DNA from: Balaenoptera acutorostrata | Taxonomy: Eukaryota; Chordata; Mammalia; Artiodactyla; Balaenopteridae | Length of the DNA: 64,000 nt | Direction: 5' to 3' | Assembly (NCBI RefSeq): GCF_949987535.1 | Contig: NC_080065.1 | Location: 37,735,239-37,799,238 of the forward strand | Notes under the pieces: model-generated | The model's input: only the letters and a program-made list of their open reading frames with translations | What the model was told of the DNA's origin: nothing | Database searches by the model: none | In this document: positions 1 through 11,095 of the stretch, piece by piece | Numbering within the stretch: position 1 is the first letter of the stretch | How the letters are laid out: every line of letters begins with the position of its first letter | Translations under genes and position numbers: made by a program

Positions 1-98
1 AAAAAAGACTGAGAAAGTTCGTCTGTATGTAGTCAGATGCAGTGGCCTCATGGGGATTTGCCTCTGTCTCAGACAGTTTTACAGAGTTGTTTGCTCTT

Positions 99-524
99 TG
101 TATTTGTTTCCTAGAGCTGCCATACAAATTAGTACAAACTTGGTGCTTAAAACAACAAAAATTTATTTTTCTCCCAGTTCTAGGAGACAGAAGTGTGATA
201 TCAAGGTGTCAGGAGGGTCACACTTGCTGAAAGCTCTTGGGGAAGATCCTTCCTTGCCGCTTCTGACACATCCCGTGGTGTGTGGCAGCATGACTCCACT
301 CTCTGTCCTTGTCTTCACATGGCTTTCTTCCCTGTATCTATGTGTATCCTCTCTTCTTCTTATAAGGACACTAGTCATTGAATCCCCAAATCCAGGATGA
401 TTTTATCTCGACACCCTTAACTAATTACATCAGCAAAGACCATATTTCTAAATAAGTTCACATTCTGAGGTTCTGGTTGGACATGAATTGGGAGTGAAAT
501 GGGGACATTATTCAACCCACTACA
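99..524 (-). mobile_element. MLT1-type LTR (ERVL-MaLR), solo
   Basis: Read on the minus strand, this stretch has the order typical of MLT1 LTRs: a start resembling TGTAGTGGGTTGAAT, a segment about nucleotide-rich CCTCAGAATGTGA followed by TTATTTAGAAATA, then ATGACTAGTGTCCTTATAAGA, GCCATGTGAAGAC, CTGACACCTTGAT, and a tail with TTGTTGTTTTAAGC. No internal retroviral region adjoins it, so it is a solitary LTR. The short open frames inside are not genes. The subfamily was not determined. Confidence 0.85.
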
Positions 525-1844
525 TTCTTTTACCTGGTCAAAGCAAGGGAGAAGGAAGTGCAAAGGAAAGCAAATTCTTCCCTGACCCTCCAGGGAAATG
601 TTTCTTATTTTTTCATCTACCTATCTCAGGAGGTGGCTTTGCATCGCAGCAGTTACCTCTCACCTGGTTGTTACCCCTTGACAGCTTGAGAAGAGGCTGC
701 CTCCTTACATGCAGCCCAAACGCTTTACCATCTTATTGCCTTTCATAACCTGTTTCCATGAGTCTATTTTTGAGATGGCCAGCATACTCATGGATAATTT
801 AAATTATCTTTCAACTTGTGTGCCCCTTTCAGGATGACTGATGTGTGTGTTTCTCACCCATTGAGAATTGCTGTTTACAATTACTTCTCCCTAGTCCAAT
901 CTGCATTTTAATCAATTGAATTCTAGATGTGGCCCCAGTACTAACTGTTGTATCCATTTTAAACATGTTCCTGGTGTTCTTTAAGTCACTTTTCACTGTG
1001 TGACAGTTTTCCCATTCTGGCCAATTTGAACTAAGCTTTCCAAGTGAGAATTGGAAAATTGGTAAAATCTACACCATTCTTGCTGTCTGCATGTAATGTC
1101 CATGTTTTCTGAACACTAAGCCCAGACACGTGGTCTAACCTGGATGAGTGCACTCACTGGAACTACAGATTTGAAATCCAAACTTCTCTGGAAAGTCAGC
1201 TTGTCATAAATATAGACCTCAATGAATACTAAGCCAGGTTTTCTGAAAAACATACAACAATAATGCCCTTGCCTGCTGTGAAGACAAAAATACTTCCACA
1301 AAAGAATATTTTCTCATGTCAAATCTCAAACTTTGTTTACATGATTTAGAATCAAAATTAAGATAGGAAATAGGAAAGGCACTTAAGTTTTAGACTAATC
1401 TGTCAGCAAAGCAAGATTTGTCTTAATATGTGCAAACATAGCACTATTCCAAGATTCTATAGATGAGTTCCAAACTCAATCATCTTACCAATGAAGGCCT
1501 ATATGATTCTTAAGCTTTAGTGGTAAGGATAGTCTAGACAATCAATTTAGTAATGCAATATGCAAATTATCCAACAAAGCAGATAGAAGTATTCTAATTC
1601 ATTGCAAAATTAAATAGTTTGGGGGTTTTTTTGTTTTGTTTTTTTAAATCATTTTGCAACTTCTCAACTCCTAATTCATTTAAACATGTTCATTTTATTT
1701 TCTTAGTAAAAATGATATTCTTGATTAAGGTAATTAGGCTATCAATTAAAAATATTTAATTTCTTTCTTGTAAAAAGAAATTTTTTAAATGTTTGCTTTC
1801 CCTTCATTATTTCACAGTTATTTAATTTATTTTTAATCAATTTT
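525..1844. other. Unique AT-rich sequence, no gene seen
   Basis: No repeat family, exon or RNA gene is recognised. The 1620-1860 part is T-rich with several short homopolymer runs. Frames in this stretch are short and resemble no known protein. Confidence 0.5.
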
Positions 1845-1923
1845 TTTAAATTGAAGTATAGTTGATTTACAATGTGTTAATTTCTGCTGTACAGCAAGGT
1901 GATTCAGTTATAAATATATACAC
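1845..1923 (-). mobile_element. Short L1 3'-end fragment
   Basis: The sequence around AAATTGAAGTATAGTTGATT, followed by a derivative of ACAATGTGTTAATTTCTG, is the 3' terminus of an L1 in reverse orientation. The same terminus recurs at 10588, and in forward orientation near 30930 and 35800. It stops where a second L1 with a different 3' end begins at about 1933. Confidence 0.75.
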
Positions 1924-1932
1924 ATTTTAAAA

Positions 1933-3773
1933 AAATCTTTATTGGAGTATAATTGCTTTACAATGGTGTGTTAGTTTCTGCTTTATAACAAAGTGAATCA
2001 GCTATACATATACATATATCCCCACATCTCCTCCCTCTTGGGTCTCCCTCCCACCCTCCCTATACCACACCTCTAGGTGGTCACAAAGCACCAAGCTGAT
2101 CTCCCTGTGCTATGCGGCTGCTTCCCCACTAGCTATCTATTTTACATTTGGTGATATATATAAGTCCATGTCACTTTCTCACTTCGTCCCAGCTTACCCT
2201 TCCCCCTCCCCATATCCTCAAGTCCATTCTCTATGTCTGCATCTTTATTCTTGTCCTGCCCCTAAGTTCTTCAGACCCCCTTTTTTTTTTTAGATTCCAT
2301 ATATATGTGTTAGCATATGGTATTTGTTTTTCTCTTTCAGACTTACTTCACTCTGTATGACAGACTCTAAGTCCATCCACCTCATTACAAATAACTCAGT
2401 TTCGTTTCCTTTTATGTTTGAGTAATATTCCATTGTATATATGTGCCACATCTTCTTTATCCATTCATCTATCAATGGATACTTAGGTTGCTTCCATGTC
2501 CTGGCTATTGTAAATAGAGCTGCAATGAACTTTGTGGTACATGCTTCTTTTTGAATTATGGTTTTCTCAAGGTATATGCCCAGTAGTGGGATTGCTGGGT
2601 CATATGGTAGTTCTATTTTTAGTTTTTTTAAGGAACCTCCATACTGTTCTCCATAGTGGCTGTATCAATTTACATTCCCACCAACAGTGTATGAGGGTTC
2701 CCTTTTCTCCATACCCTCTCCAGCATTTATTGTTTGTAGATATTTTGATGATGGCCATTCTGACTGGTGTGAGGTGATACCTCATTGTAGTTTTGATTTG
2801 CATTTCTCTAATGATTAATGATGTTGAGTATCCTTTCATGTGTTTGTTGGCAATCTGTATATCTTCTTTGGAGAAATGTCTATTTAGGTCTTCTGCCCAT
2901 TTTTGGATTGGGTTGTTTGTTTTTTTGATATTGAGCTGCATGAGCTGCTTGTATATTTTAGAGATTACTCCTTTGTCTGTTGTTTCATTTGCAAATATTT
3001 TCTCCCATTCTGAGGACTGTCTTTTCATCTTGTTTATGGTTTCCTTTGATGTGCAAAAGTTTTAAGTTTCATTAGGTCTCATTTGTTTATTTTTGTTTTT
3101 ATTTCCATTTTTCTAGGAGGTGGATCAAAAAGGATCTTGCTGTGATTTATGTCATAGAGTGTTCTCCCTATGTTTTCCTCTAAGAGTTTGATAGTGTCTG
3201 GCCTTACATTTAGGTCTTTAATCCATTTTGAGTTATTTTTGTGGATGGTGTTAAGGAGTGTTCTAATTTCATTCTTTTACATGTAGCTGTCCAGTTTTCC
3301 CAGCACCACTTATTGAAGAGGCTGTCTTCTCTCCACTGTATATTCTTGCCTCCTTTATCAAAAACAAGGTGACCATATGTGCGTGGGTTTATCTCTGGGC
3401 TTTCTATCCTGTTCCATTGATCTATATTTCTGTTTTTGTGCCAGTACCATACTCTCTTGATTACTGTAGCTTTGTAGTATAGTCTGAAATCCGGGAGCCT
3501 GATTCTTCCAGCTCCATTTTTCTTTCTCAAGATTGCTTTGGCTATTCGGGGTCTTTTGTGTTTCCATACAAATTGTGAAATTTCTTGTTCTAGTTCTGTG
3601 AAAAATGCCAGTGGTAGTTTGATAGGGATTGCATTGAATTTGTAGATTGCTTTGGGTAGTATAGTCATTTTCACAATGTTGATTCTTTCAAGCCGAGAAC
3701 ATGGTATATCTCTCCATCTATTTGTATCATCTTTAATTTCTTTCATCAGTGTCTTATAGTTTTCTTCACAGTT
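1933..3773 (-). mobile_element. 5'-truncated L1 (about 1.84 kb)
   Basis: The left end is an L1 3' terminus (CTTTATTGGAGTATAATTGC) followed by the pyrimidine-rich 3' untranslated region at about 2030-2065. The rest, read on the minus strand, is the C-terminal part of ORF2. The element is cut off at its 5' side near 3773. A 9-nt duplication, ATTTTAAAA, flanks it at 1924-1932 and 3774-3782, which fits target-primed insertion, although so short and AT-rich a match could be chance. Its 3' end is of the same type as the copies at 18457 and 40118. Confidence 0.9.
2290..3773 (-). pseudogene. L1 ORF2 C-terminal remnant (broken)
   Basis: This is the C-terminal third of L1 ORF2, the endonuclease and reverse transcriptase that copies L1 RNA into the genome. 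The visible blocks in order are [17 protein letters not shown] and [20 protein letters not shown] (3210-3746), the cysteine-rich C-terminal region including [15 protein letters not shown] (2600-3028), and the terminal block with YTMEYYSNIKGNE (2290-2475). The endonuclease and the catalytic reverse-transcriptase motif lie upstream of the truncation and are absent. The blocks fall in different frames separated by stops, so no functional product is possible. Confidence 0.9.
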
Positions 3774-3782
3774 ATTTTAAAA

Positions 3783-5674
3783 CCACTTCTCATCTCTTTA
3801 ACTGCTTTTGGTGTAAAAAACAGAAAACATATTCTCCTTCATTTATACTCTATTTCCAGTCAGAACTCTCCTTCCTGGGCCTGCTAACAACTTGAATCAA
3901 GTCGCGCTATTATCCTTAGGGTACAATATAAGTAAACAAACACAATACAAATAAAACAGAGTTACCTGCAGTAAATAACTGTTCTAATACCAGCAATAAA
4001 CAACTCAATTTCAAGTTTGTGCCTTCTTCAAATGCTTATTTTTTATATTTTGTTCTTAACAGATCTCTATAAATGGCCATATGGTCAAGATATGGGCCTG
4101 TCTGAGAAGAGTCCATATTGCTCTTCCCATCTACCCCATTTTCTCTGAACTTGGGCATGTGTCCAGATGGGCAAACTCCTGCCTTGCTCTATTCCCGATC
4201 TCCCATGTGCGTTCCTCAGCACTTCACAGTCTCTCTCACCTGTACCTCCTCAAGGTCACTCGTAAATGGATAATCTCTGTTGACTCAGAGAATCAGGCAA
4301 GAGTTGCAGATGCAACTTTGGGTGTCTCCTTAGTTCAAACCCATTGCCTCAGGGACGTTGCACATGTCTAAACTCTGCTTGGTAACAGGCCCCTCTCTCA
4401 TCACAGGGCTGGGCAGTGAGCCCAAGCTGAGGCAGCTATAGCCCTTTACCCTGCAATGATTGCTTCAGCTGGGCACATGCAATGATACTAGCAAGGAAAC
4501 TCTTTTTCCTTCTCTGGTTTCCTGCTAAAAGGATATAAGCCCTGAACTCTGTAGCTTTATTTCCTGACACACATTTATAGCAACAGGAAATGAGAAAAGC
4601 AGATGTCAGGATCAGAAGATAATCTTGTGGATCACTCCCATGATCCAGTTCCCCTAGAGGATGGTCCCCTTCCTTCTGTTGAGTAAAAAAGTAATAATAA
4701 ATTCCCCCTTTTAGACTAAATGGGATTTAGTTGTATGTGTATCTCTTACAACTGAAATAATCTTGACTAATATAAAAAGGGTGAGATTCTGGGAACAAAG
4801 TTGAGCATAAGCCTTAGGCACACTGTCAAGTGGGACCAACTGGAGATTTACCCTTTCGGAGGGTTGGGGAGGCAGTGGTAATAACTGGAGAGGGAAAGAG
4901 AGTGCAAGGATGAGAGGGGGCCAGTCCAAAATTCGGGATGTTGTTGTAAGTAAAAGTAGGTCAAGCAGTCTCCAAATCAGAGGAACTGCAGAGGCCCCAG
5001 GCAGGTAAGAGACATGTGGCAGCAGGTGTCTCGGATTTGATCACTGGAAACTGGGCTACCAGGTTATGATTTGGCACAGGAAAATGAGCCATGAGTAATT
5101 AGGAGTTGGTACACAAGAATCCTAGTAGGCTCAAGCAAAATAGCAAATGATACAGATTCCTTTAGCCATTATATCCACCCTACCTAGGGGTTTGATTGCC
5201 CCCAGAATCTGGGCTGGAACAAAACAAGTTGCAAGGACAGGTATCTATAGCCTCCACCACTCTCCTCCACAGAACCACTTCAATTGTCAATATCTTTTTG
5301 CAGGCTTAATTTTAAGTCATACCCCCTGAGTGTAATTTTTGCTACTTCTTCACAGATATGAGACTCTTTCTCTCCAGTCACTTTCCAGATTCCAAATAGG
5401 TCAGATTCCAAATATTTGTTTGTGTGAGCTGGAAAAGTAATTCTTCAGAATGTACATGAGCTTTAGTAGGTTTTTGAGGGCTGAAACCCAACCACAAAGG
5501 AAATTGATGTTATGGGTAAAAGGACTTTGAGCTGAGACTCTAGACTCCAAGCATACATCTCCCCACCCCAGCTTCAAGCCTAAAGCCACAGCTACTGCAG
5601 AGAGAACATGGCAAGATCCAGAATAATCCCTTCCCTACTTGGCATCTAGTAGTATGAAAATAATGAAAAGCATT
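3783..5674. other. Unique sequence, no gene seen
   Basis: No repeat, exon or RNA gene is recognised. The longest frames (4081-4371 plus, 4711-4929 minus) encode proteins I do not recognise and have no supporting promoter or splice context. Confidence 0.45.
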
Positions 5675-5741
5675 GAATGTTCTGGTTAACAGAACATTCT
5701 GTATAACAGAATGTTATACAGTGGCTGTATAACAAGCCACT
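5675..5741. repeat. Cluster of four chained perfect hairpins
   Basis: Four inverted repeats overlap or abut. GAATGTTCTG pairs with CAGAACATTC around a GTTAA loop (5675-5699). CATTCTGT pairs with ACAGAATG around ATA (5695-5713). GTATAACA pairs with TGTTATAC around GAA (5701-5719). AGTGGCT pairs with AGCCACT around an 8-nt loop (5720-5741). The middle two share bases and so cannot form at once. It lies at the left edge of an LTR-like repeat. Function is unknown. Confidence 0.8.
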
Positions 5742-6255
5742 CCCAAAATTAGTGACCATAAGTTGAATAGGAATAAAGACCACTCTACTGTACCTCATGA
5801 TTCTGGAGGTCAGAATTAGGGTAAGGTTCTACTGTGCAATTCTTCTGTTCACTTGAAGTCTACTGGGATGACTTGTGGCTGGTAGCTTGGTTCCTTACAT
5901 TCTGGAAGATCCCGAGGGCTTCACTCACATGCCTGAAACCTCAGCAAGAATAGCTGCTAGGCTGGACTCAGCTGGGCCCCTCTCCCTCTCCATGGAGTCT
6001 CTGAGCCCCTCGTTATAGTCCTTCCAATAGGGTAGTTGGACTTCTTACATGGCATCTCAGGACTCCAAGAGAATAAAGTAGGAGCTGCCTATCATTTCAA
6101 ATGCTAAGTCCAAACTGGCAAAGCATCTCTTCTATCATATTCTATTTGCCAAATTGACGCAGGCCAGCCCAGACTCAAAGGGAGAGGAAACAGACTTTCA
6201 TCTTTTCATGGGAAGAATGTCAAAGAATTTTCAGCCATTCTTAATCCACCAGAGT
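5725..6255. mobile_element. Old LTR-like dispersed repeat, family unassigned
   Basis: The order of segments resembles a widespread mammalian LTR-like repeat: TTCTGGAGGTCAGAA near 5801, CTCAGCTGGGCCCC near 5968, a CCAAGAGAATAAAG block near 6065, and a final block with GAATGTCAAAGAATTTTCAG near 6218. I recognise the pattern but cannot name the family or its orientation with confidence. There is no coding capacity. Confidence 0.55.
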
Positions 6256-6364
6256 GTTCTTCTAGGACTCTGAAAAAGGGCTACACCCTCAACTTTTGGG
6301 GTCTTTTGTTGTTTTCATCTTCAAACTACTTTTAAAATCCACTGCTATAGATTTCTTCAGGTGA

Positions 6365-7350
6365 GTTCAATAAGGCTTTATTCATGCATTACTCACTGGG
6401 AGAGAATAATGTGCCAGGAACAGTGCCATGCCCTGGGAATATAATGATAAGCAAGGCAGACGGATCATTTCTGCCCTTATGCATATTGCATTCTGATAGA
6501 TAATATAAGAAAGTAAAAGGCAATCACCATATCCTTTGACAAGTTCTATGATAGGGTATTTGAGCATGGAACCTGTTCTAGAAGAGGTGATATTAAAGGG
6601 TGACCTAAAAGATGAGTAGGAGCTAGCCAGACCAAGAAGGGAAGAGTATTCAAGGCAGAGAGAAAAATTTGCAAAGGACTGAAGTTTTTATAGACAGCCT
6701 GGTGTCAATCTGCTTCTACAATAAAGTTGAAAAGGGGTAAAAGGATAGAGAGTATATAAAGAAAGAAGTAGCAAAAAGAGAAGGTTGGAGAACTAATCAG
6801 GAGCCGAATCAAGGAGAGCCTTATAATCACTTCAAGAAATCAGGACTTTATTCTTAATGTGGGAACCCAAGACTGATGGAGAACTGAAGGATTTAAGCAG
6901 AGAAAAGGCATAATTAGATTTCTGTTTCCAGTAGATTGCCTGGCTGCAGTAAGAGGAAGGCATTGGATGACAGCAAAGCTGGAGGCAAGGAGACTATTTA
7001 GCAGATTGTGCAATAATATTGGTAAAAGGTCATGTGGCCTGAATAGGGAAATAGCAGTCATATAGAAAGAAGTGGACAGTAATTTTAAAAGCTATTCAAA
7101 AAGTCATATCAACTGGACTTTGTGATTGGTTGTAGATTGTGAAGGAGATGAAAGAGGAAAGGCTGCCATCCAACTAGTGATTAAAGTTGTGGGGTAGACT
7201 GATGGTGCCAATTCACCAAGGCAGAGAACACAGGAGAAGGCTCAGGTTTAGAGACGGGAGTGAGTATATTTTGGATGCATTGAATTTGAGGTACCAATGA
7301 GACATCCACATAGAGATGTCCCATATGTGGTGAGAAGAAACACTTCAAAG
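6365..7350 (-). mobile_element. L2 LINE fragment
   Basis: Read on the minus strand this is the 3' half of an L2 LINE. The plus-strand text shows the characteristic reversed blocks: GTGCCAGGAACAGTGCCATG (from 6412), GAAGAGTATTCAAGGCAGAG (from 6641), GCAAAGGACTGAAG, a block ending near 6860 with CAGGACTTTATTC, and AATGAGACATCCACATAGAG (from 7294). It is highly diverged and has no open frame. Confidence 0.7.
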
Positions 7351-8517
7351 GAGACTAAAAGGGCATGGCCAGAGTTAAAGAAAAGGGTAATGACACAGAA
7401 ACCAACAAGAGTCAATGTTCAAGAAAGAGTGAGTGGAGTGACCAGTAGTTTCAAATGCAATCCCCATGCACCAGGCACTGAGCTAGAAAAAGGAACCCAA
7501 AAGACATTCTTCCTGCCCTTGGAAACATTATTGCATTATTTCACTGTGTCTAATCCCTAACTCGACTCTCTTGGTACTGAGATTTTTATCTTCCTCTCCA
7601 CAATTCTCCTGGAATCTGGAGTTCTGTCCCAAATGCCAGTTTATATTGCATGGTACCTAGTCATGCTAACTCATTACTTCTTACAAAATATCATTGATGT
7701 GGTACTTGACTTCCCACTGCTAAAAATTGTCTATATTCCTTTCTGTACTTGATTGGGGTCTGTTGTGTCCATGCCCCTGTTATGATCTGGTTCATTTTGT
7801 TTCTAATTGAGTGCCAAGACCAATTCTCCTTCCCCTTGTCCCTACCCAACATGAGCTACATGTTCTAATACATATATGGAATGACACTAAACTAGATGTT
7901 CATAAGACAGAGATGATCTGTATTCTTAAAGATAAGAGTCCAAGAGGCCTTTCAAGACTTGACTTCAGCAGAGAGTTTTCACTTCCCTATAACTCTGGCA
8001 GTTCTTTTGTGTGTTCCCTTAAGAGAGGTACTGTGAAATTTTTTACTTCTTTCAGAGGACATTTATCAGCAGGGTATTGACCCTGCAGTATCTTTGTGGA
8101 CAGGCAGGTTTTATTCAGTACAGGAGTCCTCATCCTTTCCTCCTGTTATATCCTATATGTTAGACTCCCTGTGGGGTGGGGAAATCAGGGCAGACCATGG
8201 AATCATCTGTTCCTTGGTACTGCAATATCACCTGGCAGATGGAACTTTATGGCTGAGCTTTGGAGGAAGGCATTCTTTCCTGCCATTGGCAGGAATTTAG
8301 GGCAGCTTCTTTCTGGCTCATAAAGTTGTCCTTTGTAAACACTATCATTTTGGCTGTCTAGTCCTTTCTCAATTTTCCATGCTAAAAGGAGCTGAGCCTT
8401 GGCATAGATAATGCACAATATACTACTTGGATAATAATTGGCGAGCATATTATAATGGATGATTATTTTTGTAATAGATGTAATTTTTTCCATCTATGCT
8501 TTGCCTAGACTGGTATT
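7351..8517. other. Unique sequence, no gene seen
   Basis: No repeat family or exon is recognised. The frame at 7297-7560 begins inside L2 and is not a gene. The two overlapping plus-strand frames at 8094-8323 are unrecognised and lack supporting signals. Confidence 0.45.
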
Positions 8518-8531
8518 AAATGGGCACACAG

Positions 8532-8858
8532 GGGCTTCCCTGGTGGCGCAGTGGTTGAGAATCTGCCTGCCAATGCAGGGCACACGGGTTCGAGCCCTGG
8601 TCTGGGAAGATCCCACATGCCACGGAGCAACTAAGCCCGTGAGCCGCAACTACTGAGCCTGCGCGTCTGGAGCCTGTGCTCCGCAACGGGAGAGGCCGCG
8701 ATGGTGAGAGGCCCGCGCACCGCGATGAAGAGCGGCCCCCGCTCGCCACAACTGGAGAGAGCCCTCGCACAGAAACGAAGACCCAACACAGCCAAAAAAA
8801 AATAAATAAATATAAATAAATTTAAAGACTGAGTATGAAAAAAAATATAAAAAAAAAA
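8532..8858 (+). mobile_element. CHR-type tRNA-derived SINE
   Basis: The element begins GGGCTTCCCTGGTGGCGCAG. It carries a tRNA-like B box, GGTTCGAGCCC, at 8587-8597, a CHR-type body with repeated CpGs (GCCCGTGAGCCGCAACTACT region), and an A-rich tail. It is flanked by a perfect 14-nt target-site duplication, AAATGGGCACACAG, at 8518-8531 and 8859-8872. CHR SINEs are shared by whales, hippos and ruminants. This 327-bp copy with preserved CpGs looks comparatively young. It encodes no protein; the frames across it are shadows. Confidence 0.95.
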
Positions 8859-8872
8859 AAATGGGCACACAG

Positions 8873-10187
8873 CCACTGCCAGCAGTTTTATGGGGAGAGG
8901 AGAGGACGTTGAGTAAAAGCCAGGCTACGATTTTTCAAATTTGTGGTGAAAAATTCACATATAGTTTATAATGTGCTGATTGTGCATTTAACCCAACAAT
9001 ACACAAGGGAATTAAAGTGTGATTCAGCGTACAACAAATGTTTCAGAAGAGTAGAGTCACATCATACAGGAAGGTTACCTTCAAAAGAGTATCCTATAAA
9101 CACAAATTTGCATATAGTCAGAATTATTCTTAAAATTTCTTAAATCTTGGCAATGTTTCACACTTTTGATTTGAATGTACTTTTAGTAAGTTCAGAACAG
9201 GCACTTTTTTTTTTGCAGAGTTAACATAGATTACTATTCTTCTGGTAATCTAAACTATATTCCAACACTCGAATTCTCAGAGTTGGCTTGAATTTCCAGG
9301 TGTTGAACAAAAACAGAAATTTTTCTTAAGATTTAAATCTTAGAATAAAATTAGCCAGGCAACAAATTGTACAACTTCAGATACACATAAGCTAGCAATC
9401 AGTGGGAAAGCATGAGGACCCCAAATATGCCTCCTTTCCAGGAGACATACACAGGAGTTGCTTCTACCCTGAGAATACAGTTCAAGGATGTCACCAAGCC
9501 CTGGCTTAGAGTTTCTCACTGGATAGAGGAATAATCATAGTTATGCCTATGCTGCTTCCATCTGACTTGCTGGTCAAGGAATGGCCTGTATCAATGAGTT
9601 AGCACAGAAGTCCTAGTTCAAAGTGCTGGTAGTACATAGTTGGAAACAATTGGCAGTTAAGTGGACCTCATTTGAACTGAAACATGGTCTACATAATACA
9701 CATAATTTTGTGAAATAATGGAATGACGTACATAGTTGCACTAAATACGTCGCATTCCAATAAGATGCAACATGACCATAGAAGGAGCCAATCTGGATCT
9801 CATTCACAGCTTGAGTGCATTTTAGTTTATCCACTTACAAAGCAAAAGGAGCTTGCTTCAAATTGATCCTAGCAAGAACCACAGAAAATATCTCTCGTAT
9901 ATCTCTTTTGTGCTAGGTCGTTGAAAAGAAAAATATGCTACATTTCAGAAAAGCTCCTTGTTATTCCAAATTCACCATAGATCCCCGTGACTACAGCAGT
10001 ATCATATGACTGCTTCTCCTTAACATGTAGTTCTTAAGTTTCAGTGCAAAAATATTCAATTCTAACATATTTCATTTTCCAGTTGAACCTCAGTAGTATT
10101 TTAGATCTTTTCACAGATGATGCCAATTAGATAATGCACTAGAAGAATTTAATCCATATTTTTGTTTTGCTGTTGATGCTTGAGGCA
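8873..10187. other. Unique sequence, no gene seen
   Basis: AT-rich sequence with no recognised repeat or coding signal. Confidence 0.45.
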
Positions 10188-10380
10188 GAATAGCATAGTG
10201 CGGAAGTGTGGGCTTTAACGCAGACAAGTGGGGGTGTGAAACGTCATACTTTCATTTATGATCTATGTGACTTTGGGCAATTCTCTTTGCCTCTCTAAGC
10301 TCCAGTATCTCTATCTGTAAAATGGAATTAATAATATCTATTTCAAAGGTTGTTGTGAAGAAAACATAATGTATTTTAAG
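10188..10380 (+). mobile_element. MIR SINE
   Basis: The order of blocks matches the MIR consensus: AGCATAGTGCGGAAGTGTGG, a core with ATGTGACTTTGGGCAA, the block CTGTAAAATGGAATTAATAA, and GGTTGTTGTGAAGA. It is an ancient tRNA-derived SINE common to mammals. Confidence 0.85.
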
Positions 10381-10392
10381 TTGCTGATGTCA

Positions 10393-10583
10393 GCTAAGCC
10401 AGTAGTTCTGAAACTAAATTTGCATAAGAATCACTTTAGGATCTTGATAAAAATAGCAATCCATTCAGATGTTCTGATTCAAAAGGTCTGGGGAGGAGTC
10501 TGAGAATCCACATCTATTAACAAACAACTCAGGTAATTCTGTTTCAAATTTCCAAAGAGCATTCCTTGAGAAACACTACATTG
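10393..10583 (+). mobile_element. MER5-like hAT-Charlie DNA transposon relic
   Basis: The blocks AGTAGTTCTGAAAC, AAGAATCACTTTAGGATCTTG, TGATTCAAAAGGTCTGGGG, TAACAAACAACTCAGGTAAT and the terminal CTTGAGAAACACTA follow the MER5A layout, a non-autonomous DNA transposon. The same layout is seen at 45126-45312. Confidence 0.75.
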
Positions 10584-10587
10584 GACT

Positions 10588-10912
10588 CTTTTTTTTTAAT
10601 TGAAGTATAGTTGATTTACAATGTTGTGTTAGTTTCATGTGTGCAGAATACAGTTGCAAAAATCCTCAACAACATATTAGCAAACCAAATCCAACAGCAC
10701 ATAAAAAGGATCGTACACCATGATCAAGTTGGATTCATCCCAAGGTCACAAGGATGGTCCAACATATGCGAATCAATTAATGTGATACACCACATCAGCA
10801 AAAGAAAAGACAAAAACCACGTGATCATCTCAATAGTTGCAGAAAAAGCATTTGATAAAATTCAACATCCATTCACGGTAAAAGCTCTCACCAAAGTGGG
10901 TGAGAGTGGAAT
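10588..10912 (-). mobile_element. Short L1 insertion with 5' inversion (twin priming)
   Basis: The left part (10588-10635) is an L1 3' end on the minus strand, with its poly-A tail seen as T-run followed by AATTGAAGTATAGTTGATTT. It joins directly to an ORF2 reverse-transcriptase segment on the plus strand (10640-10905) whose translation includes [33 protein letters not shown] and [12 protein letters not shown] 3' tail joined to an inverted upstream piece is the signature of twin-primed L1 insertion. I found no convincing target-site duplication. Confidence 0.8.
10640..10905 (+). pseudogene. L1 ORF2 reverse-transcriptase fragment (inverted piece)
   Basis: An open frame of about 88 L1-derived residues covers the N-terminal part of the reverse transcriptase domain, upstream of the catalytic FADD motif. 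It matches the region at 20623-21042 minus ([19 protein letters not shown] and [13 protein letters not shown]). The frame runs on to 11000 into flanking L2 sequence, so its C-terminal residues are not L1. It is not a gene in its own right. Confidence 0.85.
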
Positions 10913-11095
10913 ATACTTGGCCTTCAAAATTCTAATCATTGTTTGCCGCTGTCTATTAAGGACTCCAAACTCGCTGAAGACAGAGGCCATGTATGCTTAG
11001 TTGATCATTGTCTGACCAGCACCCAGTAGAGTACCTCACACATAGTAGGTATTTCACAAATATTTGTGGAGTGAATGGATGAATATTTTAGAAAG
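10913..11095 (+). mobile_element. L2 LINE 3' end
   Basis: The stretch ends with the L2 3' signature: a diverged GTAGAGTACCTCACACATAG, TAGGTATTTCACAAATATTT and GGAGTGAATGGATGAA. The inverted L1 directly adjoins its left side. Confidence 0.7.

Noticed and set aside
8587..8597. tRNA-like B box, possible tRNA gene
   Set aside because: The box belongs to a SINE head; no cloverleaf with intact acceptor and anticodon arms can be drawn.
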